The notes: generated by a model not told the origin, from the sequence alone. Shown: positions 9,131 through 18,712, counted from the first letter of the stretch. The stretch: 36,678 nt of DNA from Pirellulaceae bacterium (GCA_020852965.1 JADYZV010000033.1:1-36678); one strand, 5' to 3'. A program made the numbers and translations.

Positions 9131-9218
9131 GTTATCGCGTTTCTATTGAGGTAAAAGGCAAGATTTAGCCGTTTATGTCGCTTTTCGATCGCGTTCATTG
9201 TTAAGCGGTGATATAATT

Positions 9219-9249
9219 CCTCTTAGATGCTAAATATGACATTAAGAGG
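9219..9249. promoter_or_regulatory. Candidate hipBA operator overlapping the ribosome site
   Basis: CCTCTTA at 9219-9225 and its exact complement TAAGAGG at 9243-9249 flank a 17-base spacer. The right arm contains AAGAGG, the likely Shine-Dalgarno sequence of hipB (6 bases before ATG 9256). HipB-family antitoxins bind inverted repeats in their own promoter, so autoregulation here is an inference from position and symmetry. Confidence 0.45.
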
Positions 9250-9255
9250 CAATAA

Positions 9256-9603
9256 ATGTCCACTTACAATCTTCTGACCGACGAACAAATCGAGGCCTCT
9301 CTCTGCGGGCAACTGGAGGCCGAGCGGCTCCGTCGCAATATCACGCAGACGGAGCTAGCGCGCCAAGCGGGCGTTTCCGTTCGAACGATTCGACGAATGG
9401 AGAAGGGAGAAGGTGTCTCGCTGGCGACCTTTATCCGCACTATGAAAGCACTGAATCTAGAAGATCGTTTGGAGACGCTGTTCCCAGACCAGTCCATTCA
9501 GCCAATCGAACGTGTCCGCAAAACGATGCAAGTTCGCGAGCGGGCAAGCGGCACTCGGAAATCAGGCAAGCCGACAGGCGATTGGCATTGGGGTGACGAA
9601 TGA
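9256..9603 (+). CDS. hipB: HipB-like XRE antitoxin
   Basis: A 115-residue DNA-binding protein with an XRE helix-turn-helix at about residues 18-65 (LEAERLRRNITQTELARQAGVSVRTIRRMEKGEG). The tail is basic and glycine-rich (RERASGTRKSGKPTGDWHWGDE) and could be the part that contacts the toxin. It is expected to repress its own promoter and neutralise the kinase encoded immediately downstream. Its stop overlaps the hipA start in an ATGA junction, indicating translational coupling. Confidence 0.88.
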   Translation: MSTYNLLTDEQIEASLCGQLEAERLRRNITQTELARQAGVSVRTIRRMEKGEGVSLATFIRTMKALNLEDRLETLFPDQSIQPIERVRKTMQVRERASGTRKSGKPTGDWHWGDE

Positions 9604-10901
9604 GCGATGCGCGGATCATCCTCTGGGGACGAGACATTGCGGCTATTAGTTGGATACAAGAACGCGGGTACGCTGTCTTTCAGTATGCCCCCGAGTTCGT
9701 CGGCAGCGGTATTGAAGTTGCTCCGATCATGATGCCAGTGCGCGATGGGACTTATCAATTCCCCTCGCTCGCCAAGGAAACTTTCAAGGGACTGCCGGGA
9801 CTATTGGCCGATTCGCTCCCCGACAAATTCGGAAACGCGCTTATCGACGCTTGGCTCGCGCGCGAGGGTCGCGCGTCCCAGTCGTTCAATCCAGTGGAGC
9901 GGCTGTGTTATATCGGCAAACGCGGAATGGGTGCGTTGGAATTCAAACCTACAATTTTGGGCGCTCCCGATTCCGTTCGGGCCGTTGACATCGATGCTTT
10001 GGTCAGATTGGCAAATGATGTAGTTCAAGACCGAGCGACTCTAGGGGGAACACTCACAGGCGAGGATGAAAATCTTGCCATTCAAGACATATTGCGTGTG
10101 GGGACATCGGCCGGTGGCGCGCGAGCCAAAGCCGTCTTGTCCTGGAACGAAGCCACAGGCGAATTCCGCTCCGGACAATTGCCTGGCGAGCAAGGCTTTA
10201 CACAGTGGTTGGTCAAGTTCGACGGTGTTTTCGGCAACAAAGACAAAGAGCTTGCTGATCCGCAGGGATACGGGCTGATCGAGTACGCCTACTACAGCAT
10301 GGCCATCGAAGCGGGCTTGACCATGTCGCGCTGCCGATTGCATCGCGAACAGGGGCGTGCTCACTTCATGACACAGCGTTTTGACCGAACAGCCGATGGA
10401 AAGAAGCTGCACATGCAATCGCTTGGGGCGATGATGCACTTCGATTTCAACCAACCGGCAGCTTATTCCTACGAGCAGGCTCTGCAAGCATGTTTGTTAT
10501 TGGGTCTACCCATGCAAGACCGCGAACAACTATATCGGCGAGCCGTATTCAATGTGATCGCACGCAATCAGGACGATCACGTCAAAAACATAGCCTTTCT
10601 CATGGACCGCAGCGGAATCTGGCGACTTGCGCCAGCATTCGATATTGCCTACGCCTACAATCCAGGTGGCACCTGGACCGGCGTGCATCAAATGAGCATC
10701 GACGGCAAACGCGACAACTTTTCAAAGGAGAACCTCGTAGCACTCGCAGCGGTTGGCGGGTTAAAAAAACGCAAAGCGATCGAGATAGCCCAAGAAGTAA
10801 ATCAAGCGGTAGCCAACTGGCCACAACACGCCGCTGCCGCCGGTATCGACCCCCAGCGTTCAGCCGCCATTGCTCGTTCCTTTCGCAATGCAATCTTGTA
10901 G
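9600..10901 (+). CDS. hipA: HipA-like serine/threonine kinase toxin
   Basis: A 433-residue HipA kinase. The N-terminal domain (about 1-115) carries the typical LPGLLADSLPDKFGNALIDAWL and FNPVERLCYIGKRGMGALEF. A phosphate-loop region GTSAGGARAKAVL lies near 168-180. The catalytic loop NQDDHVKN is at 323-330, with Asp326 aligning to the E. coli HipA catalytic Asp, and the metal-binding APAFDI follows near 344-349. E. coli HipA phosphorylates glutamyl-tRNA synthetase and causes dormancy; the target here is unknown. All key motifs look intact, so the toxin is probably active. It starts inside the hipB stop codon. Confidence 0.9.
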   Translation: MSDARIILWGRDIAAISWIQERGYAVFQYAPEFVGSGIEVAPIMMPVRDGTYQFPSLAKETFKGLPGLLADSLPDKFGNALIDAWLAREGRASQSFNPVERLCYIGKRGMGALEFKPTILGAPDSVRAVDIDALVRLANDVVQDRATLGGTLTGEDENLAIQDILRVGTSAGGARAKAVLSWNEATGEFRSGQLPGEQGFTQWLVKFDGVFGNKDKELADPQGYGLIEYAYYSMAIEAGLTMSRCRLHREQGRAHFMTQRFDRTADGKKLHMQSLGAMMHFDFNQPAAYSYEQALQACLLLGLPMQDREQLYRRAVFNVIARNQDDHVKNIAFLMDRSGIWRLAPAFDIAYAYNPGGTWTGVHQMSIDGKRDNFSKENLVALAAVGGLKKRKAIEIAQEVNQAVANWPQHAAAAGIDPQRSAAIARSFRNAIL

Positions 10902-11388
10902 CACTTCACGCGATTCTTCCTTGAACGGTAGCGATAACTACGTGTCCGCCAATTCATCAAGTTGCTCAACGTCGCCTTCATTGTTGTTGCGCGCTTGTGG
11001 TGGCGAATCGTTGGCCTGGCAACGCATGGTGCAGATTTATGGTCCGCTGGTCTACAACTGGGCTCGTCGCACGGGGCTGCAACCGCAGGACGCTGCCGAT
11101 GTGGCGCAAGAGACCTTTGCCGCTGTGTCCACACGCCTGTCGCGGTTCGATCCGCAGCAAGCCGGTGCGACGTTTCGTGGTTGGCTATGGACCATTACAC
11201 GCAATAAGGCGGCAGATTTCGTCCGCGCGCGTGATGCTCAGCCACGGGCGCGCGGCGGCAGCGATCCTGCCCGAGAATTTGCCGAGCTCTTTTCTCCCAG
11301 CGGTTCAACTTACAACCATTCCGGTGACGCCTTGTGTAGATTTATTGTTGAGAATGACAATATTCTTGCCGGATGTGTGGCGGGCTGA
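10888..11388 (+). pseudogene. Truncated ECF RNA polymerase sigma factor (region 2 only)
   Basis: The frame from ATG 10888 (overlapping the hipA stop) encodes a sigma-70 region 2 of planctomycete ECF type: WQRMVQIYGPLVYNWARRTG, DAADVAQETFAAV and FRGWLWTITRNKAADFVRAR. After about residue 135 the homology ends (last family-like piece ARGGSD). The remaining about 30 residues simply read the antisense of the RES gene that begins at 11305. Region 4, needed for -35 recognition, is absent. The gene was probably cut by the rearrangement that brought in the RES gene. A product could still be made but would not work as a normal sigma factor. Confidence 0.75.
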
Positions 11389-11886
11389 TGGAACGATCAA
11401 TGCATCGAATCGGGCCGCCTTAGCGCCACGACCAATCGCTTGAGTCCACGATTCTTCTCCACTTGCCTGAATAGACTTCCAATCTTCATTCACGAGTTCC
11501 GCAAGTGTGAAACCGATTCGCGCACGAACCTTGGGGTCGGTTAGGTCCAGAACTTTTGGGAGCGAAACTTTCGCACCGGCGGTCACCCTCGGCTCGATCG
11601 TCGTCAGTGGGAAGCCAGAAGCGACAAAGTTCTGATATGCCTCGTGTGTTGCCGTGATCACGTCCAGCGAGGCGTATATTGCTTCGAGTCCTACGGGATT
11701 CCAACGACCGCCCGATTTCCCAGCCCCGGAACCGGAAATGAAGTCTCTTTGGGTCGCGTATTTCGATCCGACATTCCGCACGTTGACGCCGTCGAAGCCA
11801 TCTGCATTTGGATACAGGCCAGCAATAATCTCGAACAGTTCGATGACTTCGGGAGGATCGGTTGGCGTTGTTTTTTTCTTACTCAT
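11305..11886 (-). CDS. RES-domain toxin (NAD+-degrading family)
   Basis: A 193-residue RES-domain protein. The motif region KSGGRWNPVGLEAIYAS (about 57-73), preceded by an Arg-rich VNVRNVGSKYA and followed by THEAYQN, carries the conserved Arg, Tyr and Glu; the C-terminal SGKNIVILNNKS matches the family's end. RES toxins characterised elsewhere degrade NAD+ and are paired with an upstream Xre-like antitoxin. Here the upstream gene on the same strand is a TolC fragment and no antitoxin is visible within 2 kb on that strand. The only XRE gene nearby is hipB, which belongs to HipA. It may be an orphan or a decayed pair. Confidence 0.78.
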   Translation of the reverse strand: MSKKKTTPTDPPEVIELFEIIAGLYPNADGFDGVNVRNVGSKYATQRDFISGSGAGKSGGRWNPVGLEAIYASLDVITATHEAYQNFVASGFPLTTIEPRVTAGAKVSLPKVLDLTDPKVRARIGFTLAELVNEDWKSIQASGEESWTQAIGRGAKAARFDALIVPSARHTSGKNIVILNNKSTQGVTGMVVS

Positions 11887-11931
11887 GCACGTCGTTTCTC
11901 GCTCCGCATGAATGAACGCGTACTCAGTCAG

Positions 11932-12864
11932 TTAATCGTGTGTTTGTTCGGGTGCGGCAAGCCGCGAATCGTCATCGTTTGTCTGAAACCTAGCACCCGC
12001 TATTTCCGATGATCCGCACCACCAGTGGATGGCGGTAATCACCTTGCGGTATTCTCCGACGGCTCCGAAGTATTGAGATGCAGAGCGGGTTCGACGTTCT
12101 TCGGCCCGCAGGAGCAGGTCGGCAATTTGCCCGAGTTGCTCTACACTCCCTTGAGAGATATGGTCGCGATAGATCCCAGTTTCATCAATATTCGCCTGTA
12201 GCATTTTACGGTAGTCTTTCATGGCAACGAACGTCGCCTTCAAACTGCGCCATTGTGTGTTCAGGTTGTCCTCCACAAAGAATTCAGCATCTCGCAGTTT
12301 TCGTTTGAGTCCGACAAGCTGGTTTTGAAGCTTGCGAATGTTGGCGAGAGCGCGTTGGTTTTTTAAAGACAAAGCGGCATACGCCTGATAGGCGAGAGCG
12401 ATATGCCCTGTTATTTCGGCTGCGTCAGTATCTGCCGGCGGCATTGTGGCAGAGTTGGCGGTGGCCGTATCATTGGCTTCGTCCTTCGAGCGAAAGTTGC
12501 TAGCGGGCAGCAAATCTTTTTGCGCAGCGGTTAACTCCGCTTCAAGCTGGGCGATTCTTGACGTGAGGTTCCGAAAACTCGCGTCCTTGCGTAAGGCTTC
12601 CGCTAGGACTTGTTCCCAGTCCCACTCGACGGCGACTTCGCTCGGTACTTCCGTGGGACGAATCATCCGTTCATCGGTCTGTCGCAAACCGATCTTCTCT
12701 CGCAACAGGTTTTCGCGACCGAAAACTCCACGCGGGTCGTTGCCTGGCACAGTCGAACCAACCATGGCCGCGTGTAAATTCGATTCAAACTGTTTGTAAA
12801 GGGCTCGTGATTGGGCTTCCGCTTCAATGGACCGACCGTTGGCTTTGGATTGTTCAACACTCAA
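11932..12864 (-). pseudogene. TolC-type outer-membrane efflux protein, tail fragment
   Basis: The frame (TTG start at 12864) resembles the C-terminal half of planctomycete TolC-family proteins: EAEAQSRALYKQFESNL, ERMIRPTEVPSEVAVEWDWEQVLAEAL, then coiled-coil helices (AYAALSLKNQRALANIRKLQNQL) and LLLRAEERRTRSASQYFGAVGEYRKVITAIHW. The signal peptide and N-terminal half are missing, and the segment between the two helical arms looks shortened. Family-like sequence continues in frame upstream of the TTG (ENLWR, to about 12880) and then stops at a junction with the M56 gene. Such proteins form the outer-membrane channel of metal or drug efflux pumps; this one is very unlikely to work. Confidence 0.7.
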
Positions 12865-13811
12865 CCGCCACAGATTTTCGAAGGGACTGGAGTTAGCTGT
12901 AGGAGTTGGCCAACCCTTGCAACCAGCAGGTTGCCGGGTTTCTCCGTGAACGCACTCGCCAATGGAGCCGTTTGGCTAGCTGCGGAAGTCCGCGCTGCGA
13001 CAGATGTAAGGCACTTTGCGAGAGCTATGGGCGAAGCGCGGCCATGTTCAACTGACCATCGATCTGCCAGAAATTCTGAGGCGCATTGCCATTGGCGGCG
13101 AGCGACAATGTTGAGTGGCTGAATCGCGAAGCAATTGCAAACGAATTCGCCTATCCAATTCCACATGATATCTCCGCGCAACAAATGCCCGATTTCATGC
13201 GCTAATAGTGCGTTGAGTTCTTCGTCTTCAAGTTCGGTTTCCAAGCAGGTAGGTAGCACTACTTTCCATTGAAGCAATCCAGTTGCAAAGGGCTGCATCG
13301 CGCGAGCGCTCACGAGTACCTTGATGCTATGTTTTCGCGCGGAATGTTTCTGAATTCGTCGCAAAAGTCTGATGACGCGCTGACTACAGGGCTGACAAGA
13401 CTGCATTGAGCAACGGAGTCTGTACCACTGAAATGCAAATCGAACCATCCCCAACACGCTACTCAACAGCGCAATGCCAGTAAAAGTATTTAGTAGTAAC
13501 GACTGCGACTGGCTTGCTGGCCACGTGACTGTGGGCTCGGCTTTGATTGAGGGAGCTTCGATGCCTGGATCGATTTCCATTTCGGATGCTGGCTCAGCTA
13601 TGGACACTGGCACAGGAACAATGCCAGCTTGCGCACCGTCCTCGCTGGCCATAGCAAGGGCAGGAACGGAGATCGAATCCAACGCGTCATGGTCGTTCGT
13701 GTTTGGTACGATTTCCACTTGAGGTTTTCGCGAGCTTTCGGGAAGTTGAAAGTCCTGTTGTGAAGGGACAATTGACCAACCAAGTCGCAAGTCAATTGCA
13801 GTATTGCTCAT
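12861..13811 (-). pseudogene. Truncated M56/BlaR1-type membrane metallopeptidase
   Basis: This encodes the HExxH metallopeptidase core of the BlaR1/M56 family: LLAHEIGHLLRGD with His196-Glu197-His200, a downstream ASEFLADRW supplying the third ligand, and one membrane span at about 108-130 (LLLNTFTGIALLSSVLGMVRF). Family members sense a signal and cleave a BlaI/MecI repressor. The usual N-terminal membrane helices are missing: family-like sequence runs back in frame past the ATG at 13811 toward the CopZ gene, where it ends. The C-terminus stops at KICGG a few bases into a junction with the TolC fragment. Both ends are therefore truncated, and no blaI is present. Confidence 0.65.
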
Positions 13812-13878
13812 CAACGCGATCGATGACGTTACTATCCCACGCAGCGCAGCACATTTCCACGTTTGAAGGTGGAAAGCT

Positions 13879-14328
13879 TCAATTTGCCGCGCCGACGCCG
13901 CGATTATACAGACGCTGCACTTCTTGCATGCAGCATTGTCCGCTCGGGGCTAGTACTCCGCAATTCGCTTCATTCGATTTTGACTTTGTCAGCAGCTCGC
14001 GAATCGTTGTAGGTGACCGCTCGTGAATTGCTACATCAACGTCTTCAAGGGTGAATCCGAAGCAGGGGCAGATGGCAGCACTGGTATCCTTGGGATAGAT
14101 CGGGTGGTTGAGCTCATTGACCAGGACAACTCGTTCGAACAAATCAAAATAGGCGACTTCGCAATTTGCGAATCCACAGAACCAAGCATATACACCTATC
14201 TTCGCCCGAAAATCGGCCCGTATATGATAGTCTAGCGTTGACGTTCTCACCTGGACTCCCAGCGCAGCGCAGCGCGGACAAAAGGCTCGTCCATCGGGCT
14301 CCGGTTCGCGTACAAAGGCTTTGTTCAT
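13879..14328 (-). CDS. CopZ-like [2Fe-2S]/zinc metallochaperone
   Basis: A 149-residue cysteine-rich protein. It has a Cys17-x2-Cys20 pair, Cys51/Cys56, then a CPCFG motif (Cys87, Cys89) followed by a BFD-like [2Fe-2S] region with ELLTKSKSNEANCG and CCMQEVQRLY (Cys123, Cys132, Cys133). This layout matches the Archaeoglobus-type CopZ N-terminal domain, known as a putative iron-sulfur cluster-binding metallochaperone that helps deliver copper. It appears full length. Next to a TolC fragment it suggests that a copper- or metal-resistance cluster once stood here and has been deleted. Confidence 0.72.
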   Translation of the reverse strand: MNKAFVREPEPDGRAFCPRCAALGVQVRTSTLDYHIRADFRAKIGVYAWFCGFANCEVAYFDLFERVVLVNELNHPIYPKDTSAAICPCFGFTLEDVDVAIHERSPTTIRELLTKSKSNEANCGVLAPSGQCCMQEVQRLYNRGVGAAN

Positions 14329-14523
14329 GGCATTCTCGCAAGCTGCTCTAATCCTGCACGTTCATTCATCGATATCCGTTCACGCGAAAGTCGCTGATCG
14401 CTCCGCCGGTCAGTCGCACTGACGCGACCATGAAGATTGACACTACCACTATGTTACTCGCCAAAAGCAACGATAAAAAGAACGCTGGTTGGGTGAATTG
14501 CGACGATAATCTTCCGTACGATG

Positions 14524-15948
14524 CTAGGCGAGCAACTCGTCGATTACCTTTCCACCAAACTGGCTGAGCTGTTTGAAGCGACCCGCATGGAAGTAGGTCA
14601 GTCGGTTGTCATCGAGTCCCAGTAGACGCAACAGTGTAACATGCACATCTCGCAGAGGATGCACGCAGGTGACCGCCTCCATGCCGAGCTCATCGGTTGC
14701 GCCAATCGTATGTCCAGCGCGAACACCTCCACCGGCGAACCACATGGTCATGGCCTTGGCATTGTGGTCGCGTCCATACGACTTGCTCCCACCGCGCAAG
14801 CCATTGTCTGGTGTTCGTCCGAATTCGCCGCAGAAGAAGACCAACGTGTCATCGAGCATGCCCCGCTGTCTAAGATCCTTCAGTAGCGCTGCGATGGGTT
14901 GATCGACGCTCCGGATCAGCGCACCGTGGGCACGATGAATGTAGTCATGACTATCCCAGTTCCCAGCGTAGGCTTGTATAAATCGAACTCCCTGTGAGGC
15001 CAATCGACGCGCCAGCAAGCACTTGCGCCCAAAGTCATCCGTGTGAGCGTTACCGATCCCATACATTTCAAGTGTTGTTGCGTCCTCATCTGCCAGATTG
15101 AGGATCTCAGGAACTTCCGTTTGCATGCGGTAAGCCAGCTCGTACGAGGCCATTCGCGCTTCCAGGTCGGTCCGATTGGGGCGCTGTTCCAAATGTCCTT
15201 GGTTCAAGTCCGCCAGTAGATCCAAGTTCGCGCGCTGTAGTTCAGGGGTCACACCTGACGGCGGCTTGAGGTCGAGAATAGGACTGCCGGTCGGTCGCAG
15301 AGTTGTTCCCTGAAAGGCAGCGGGTAGGAATCCGTTGGACCAATTCGCCGCTCCACCTTGCGGATAGCTCGACCGCGGCAATACGACGAAAGCCGGAAGA
15401 TCTTCATTCATCGATCCCAATCCGTAGGTAACCCACGAACCGACAGCCGGGTCGCCGCCGAAGCGGTTGCCGGTGTTGATATGGTAACAAGCGGTTGGGT
15501 GATTTACCGACTCGGCTTGAGCACCTCGATAGAAGCAGATCGAGTCGACTTGTTCGCGTAGGTGGACCCACACTTTGCAAATGTCTGCTCCGCTTTCGCC
15601 GGCCTTTTCAAAATCGAAAGGCGATTTGACGAAGTAGCGTTTCCCCGAAGACATCGCGCTTTGCTGTTCACCGTTGCGAGAAAACTCCTCCAGGTGTCGT
15701 CGATTCAACTCGGGTTTGGGATCGAACGTATCGATGTGCGATGGCCCTCCCTCCATCATCAGAAAGATGCAGCGCTTTGCCTTCGCCGGCAGAAGGGCGC
15801 TGCGCTCAAGTCGCTTCGGCAGTAAGTCGGGAGTTTCTTCGGCACTGAGCAGCGAGGTCAATGCGATGGAACCCAGGCTCGCACCGAGACCGTAGACAAA
15901 TTCTCGACGTATTAGGGGGGAGTGTTTAGTCAAGATAAATAAACTCAT
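14524..15948 (-). CDS. DUF1501 protein (Tat-exported, sulfatase-like fold)
   Basis: A 474-residue DUF1501 protein with a Tat-type leader (RREFVYGLGASLG at about 14-26, then a hydrophobic stretch). Typical motifs are CIFLMMEGGPSHIDTFDPKPELN near 60-82, SWVTYGLGS, FIQAYAGNWDSHDYIH and VFFCGEFGRTPDNG; the family has an alkaline-phosphatase/sulfatase-like fold. In planctomycetes DUF1501 genes are nearly always next to a PSCyt1/DUF1549/DUF1553 gene, as here: its first 23 bases overlap the end of the upstream gene. The biochemical role of the pair is unknown. Confidence 0.9.
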   Translation of the reverse strand: MSLFILTKHSPLIRREFVYGLGASLGSIALTSLLSAEETPDLLPKRLERSALLPAKAKRCIFLMMEGGPSHIDTFDPKPELNRRHLEEFSRNGEQQSAMSSGKRYFVKSPFDFEKAGESGADICKVWVHLREQVDSICFYRGAQAESVNHPTACYHINTGNRFGGDPAVGSWVTYGLGSMNEDLPAFVVLPRSSYPQGGAANWSNGFLPAAFQGTTLRPTGSPILDLKPPSGVTPELQRANLDLLADLNQGHLEQRPNRTDLEARMASYELAYRMQTEVPEILNLADEDATTLEMYGIGNAHTDDFGRKCLLARRLASQGVRFIQAYAGNWDSHDYIHRAHGALIRSVDQPIAALLKDLRQRGMLDDTLVFFCGEFGRTPDNGLRGGSKSYGRDHNAKAMTMWFAGGGVRAGHTIGATDELGMEAVTCVHPLRDVHVTLLRLLGLDDNRLTYFHAGRFKQLSQFGGKVIDELLA

Positions 15949-18712
15949 TTAAGTTAAAGAGCACAAGGCACAGTTGAGACAAGCCACGCGTTCGCGCGTC
16001 GGCCTCCGCTGGCTGGAGGTCGGGAACATAGTTTTTGTAGGCTGGCATGATCTCGACAAAGTCATACGGCTCCCCCGTTTTTTCGGCCATGATCGTGCGC
16101 GTAATTTCGGCGGGTAGCTTTTCAGGCGAGTGGTTCAGACTTTCTTCGCAATGCGTAGCGGACGTCCAATGGAGAAGGCAAATTTCCACTTCTGTTGGAG
16201 TCGCTGCGCGGCTCAGCGCAATTTCGAACGCGCGTGAAACGATCTGAGCATCGGAACCTTTTTCGCTCAACAGCCGCACAGCGAACGCCAGGGCGCGATC
16301 CCGCGTTTCGACTGAATTGACGAGCGTCAGCGCCTGTGGTGCCACCGTCGAAGTCTCTCGCATTTCACACGCTTTGTCGGGGCTGGGTTGATTGAATGAT
16401 TCCAAAAAGGGATCACGCAGTCCGCGAATCTTTTCCGCATATAGGCTTCTTCGATTGCGTTGGCTGGGAAGTGGATCGGGTTCGTAGACCGATGCGACCC
16501 CACCCATAATTTGACGTGGCTGCATGGCCACTTCGAGATTAATATCAGGTCGACAAGGAATGCCGCCTACCTGCCTGTTCAGTTCGCCACTCGCCGACAG
16601 CATCGCATCTCGCAATTCTTCCGCAGTCAGACGACGTGGGACAAATGCGGCATAGAATTCGCGATTCGCGTCCCGTTGATCGAGCTCTCGTGGATCGGGA
16701 TGTCGCGAACTTCGCCGATAGGTGCTGGATGTTACGATCAGTTCATTCAACGACTTGACTGACCAATCATGGGCCATGAACCAATCCGCGAGGTAGTCCA
16801 GCAATTCAGGATGCGTTGGTAAAGCGCCGGTCGCGCCAAAATTGTTTGGATTGCCGGCCAGTCCCTTACCAAAGTGCCAACTCCATATACGGTTCACAAT
16901 GACTCGCGCGGTCAACGGGTTTTTCCTATCAGCAATCCACCTCGCCAACGATAGGCGGCGCTTCTCTAGTCCGCCTTTGATGTCAGGAGCGTCCATATGA
17001 CCCAAGGATATGGCGGCGCTCAGTGGGCCTGGCTGCACCAATTCGCCTCGAGAGAACGTATCTCCACCGTTCAGGATTGTGTCGTGTTCAAGAGTACCCT
17101 TGTCCCAGGGATCATCGGGAAGCGACAGACGGCTAGCGACACTCGACCGCTCAATCGTCTTGCCGGTGTATGCCGCCAAGGCGATCGGCTGTGTTTTGTC
17201 CAGTTCCCACCGATGCCGCGCGATGTTCTTGGTCATGCGGCCTACGGACGCTTCATCGCCTGGATCCAGGCCGTTGTCCCCCACCTTGGCTTCGTGCGTT
17301 TCGCTGCGTTGACGTCGCTGGATAGATGCCTTAAGCTCTTTCCGCTGTTGCTCATAGGCGGCAATCTTAGCCTGCGTCCACTGATCCGCCTCAGCAAAAC
17401 CAAGTTGGTTTTCGCTTTCGAGAAACGCCGCATCGCGTTCGGCGAATTGAGTGGTCGAGAAAACCGCCAGCATCGCGTAGTAGTCCCGTGTGGGGACAGG
17501 ATCAAACTTGTGGTCGTGGCACTTCGCGCACTGTAACGGATGCGCCAGAAACGTTTGCCCGACCGAATCCGTAATGTCGTCCAACCACTGTTGACGCGTC
17601 TCTCGAAAGACGCTCATGCTCGTCTGTTCCCAAGGCCCCATCCGCAAAAATCCCGTCGCGATCAGGCAGTTAGGATCGTCGGAGTCGAGCTCGTCACCAG
17701 CCAATTGTTGCAAGATAAATTGGTCGTACGGTAGATCTTGGTTGAACGCCCGAACGACATAGTCGCGATACCGCCAAGCGTTGGGACGGGCAAAGTCATT
17801 GGCAAGTCCGGCCGAATCGGCATAGCGAACCACGTCCAGCCACATTCGGCCAAAATGCTCTCCATAGTGCGGCGAGGCCATTAGCTCTCTCGCATACTTG
17901 CTTACCGCAGTTGCCGGATCCTGAACGAATTCTTCAACGAACTCTTGGACCGCTTCAGTATCCGGTGGCAAACCAGTGAGCCCAAAGCTCATCCGCCGCA
18001 CCAGTTCGCGAGGATTGGCACTAGGAGCAGCCTTCAATCCGAGCGCCGTTAGCTTCCGATCAACAAACCAATCGACTGGGTGCTCGCCGTTGCCAATCGG
18101 CTCCACCGCGAGCGGTCGATAGGCCCAGAGTTGCTTCTCGTCATAACGGCGGTGGGTCCATTCATTGTTCAAGCCCCCCGACGTCTTGACGACTACACCC
18201 TGAGCAAACTGTTGTTGAATCAACTTCGTCCGATTCGAATCTGGCCACGGAGCGCCTGCATCAATCCAATCACGAATCGACCAGGCTTGCTCTTCGGTGA
18301 GCCGTTCCGAAGCCTTGGGAGGCATTTCGAAGTCTTCTTCCTCTCCGATGGTTACTCGGTATAGCCAACTCGATTCGCTGCTTCCCGGGACCAGCACTCG
18401 ATCGCCAAAGGAGTCTCCGCCAACAAGCATTGAATCGCGCGAACGCAAGTCCAAACTGCCCCCAAGTTCTTCTGGATCGTCACCATGGCAGGCCATGCAC
18501 TTTTCCGCCAGCAGAGGCTGAACACTCAACACGAATAGCTGCTCGCCGGTTGTTACCGAACCAGCGGACTGCGTAGCGTTTCCGTCTTCGGCAGCAACGC
18601 CCCTTAGAATGCCGGGACCGGCGCCCAACGTCGCAACGACTCCAACGCAAAACAGAAGAATGGCCCTAGTGAGTTCCTGAAGATACCAGTTTGCGCAGCT
18701 AATCTCGGTCAT
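15926..18712 (-). CDS. Planctomycete cytochrome protein PSCyt1-DUF1549-DUF1553
   Basis: A 928-residue exported protein. The N-terminal hydrophobic segment (RAILLFCVGVVATLGAG) is a signal peptide. A c-type haem site CMACH follows at 72-76 in the PSCyt1 domain, which ends near MPPKASERLTEEQAWSIRDWIDAGAPWP. DUF1549 follows at about 190-390 (RRMSFGLTGLPPDTEAVQEF; CAKCHDHKFDPV, a second CxxCH), then DUF1553 from about 590 (NRIWSWHFGKGLAGNPNNFGATG). The protein is probably periplasmic and is co-transcribed with DUF1501. These pairs are expanded in planctomycetes and proposed to act in redox-linked polymer breakdown, which is not proven. Confidence 0.92.
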   Translation of the reverse strand: MTEISCANWYLQELTRAILLFCVGVVATLGAGPGILRGVAAEDGNATQSAGSVTTGEQLFVLSVQPLLAEKCMACHGDDPEELGGSLDLRSRDSMLVGGDSFGDRVLVPGSSESSWLYRVTIGEEEDFEMPPKASERLTEEQAWSIRDWIDAGAPWPDSNRTKLIQQQFAQGVVVKTSGGLNNEWTHRRYDEKQLWAYRPLAVEPIGNGEHPVDWFVDRKLTALGLKAAPSANPRELVRRMSFGLTGLPPDTEAVQEFVEEFVQDPATAVSKYARELMASPHYGEHFGRMWLDVVRYADSAGLANDFARPNAWRYRDYVVRAFNQDLPYDQFILQQLAGDELDSDDPNCLIATGFLRMGPWEQTSMSVFRETRQQWLDDITDSVGQTFLAHPLQCAKCHDHKFDPVPTRDYYAMLAVFSTTQFAERDAAFLESENQLGFAEADQWTQAKIAAYEQQRKELKASIQRRQRSETHEAKVGDNGLDPGDEASVGRMTKNIARHRWELDKTQPIALAAYTGKTIERSSVASRLSLPDDPWDKGTLEHDTILNGGDTFSRGELVQPGPLSAAISLGHMDAPDIKGGLEKRRLSLARWIADRKNPLTARVIVNRIWSWHFGKGLAGNPNNFGATGALPTHPELLDYLADWFMAHDWSVKSLNELIVTSSTYRRSSRHPDPRELDQRDANREFYAAFVPRRLTAEELRDAMLSASGELNRQVGGIPCRPDINLEVAMQPRQIMGGVASVYEPDPLPSQRNRRSLYAEKIRGLRDPFLESFNQPSPDKACEMRETSTVAPQALTLVNSVETRDRALAFAVRLLSEKGSDAQIVSRAFEIALSRAATPTEVEICLLHWTSATHCEESLNHSPEKLPAEITRTIMAEKTGEPYDFVEIMPAYKNYVPDLQPAEADARTRGLSQLCLVLFNLNEFIYLD

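Noticed and set aside
12811-13122. Plus-strand frame opposite the M56/TolC junction
   Set aside because: Shadow of the minus-strand genes with no independent support.
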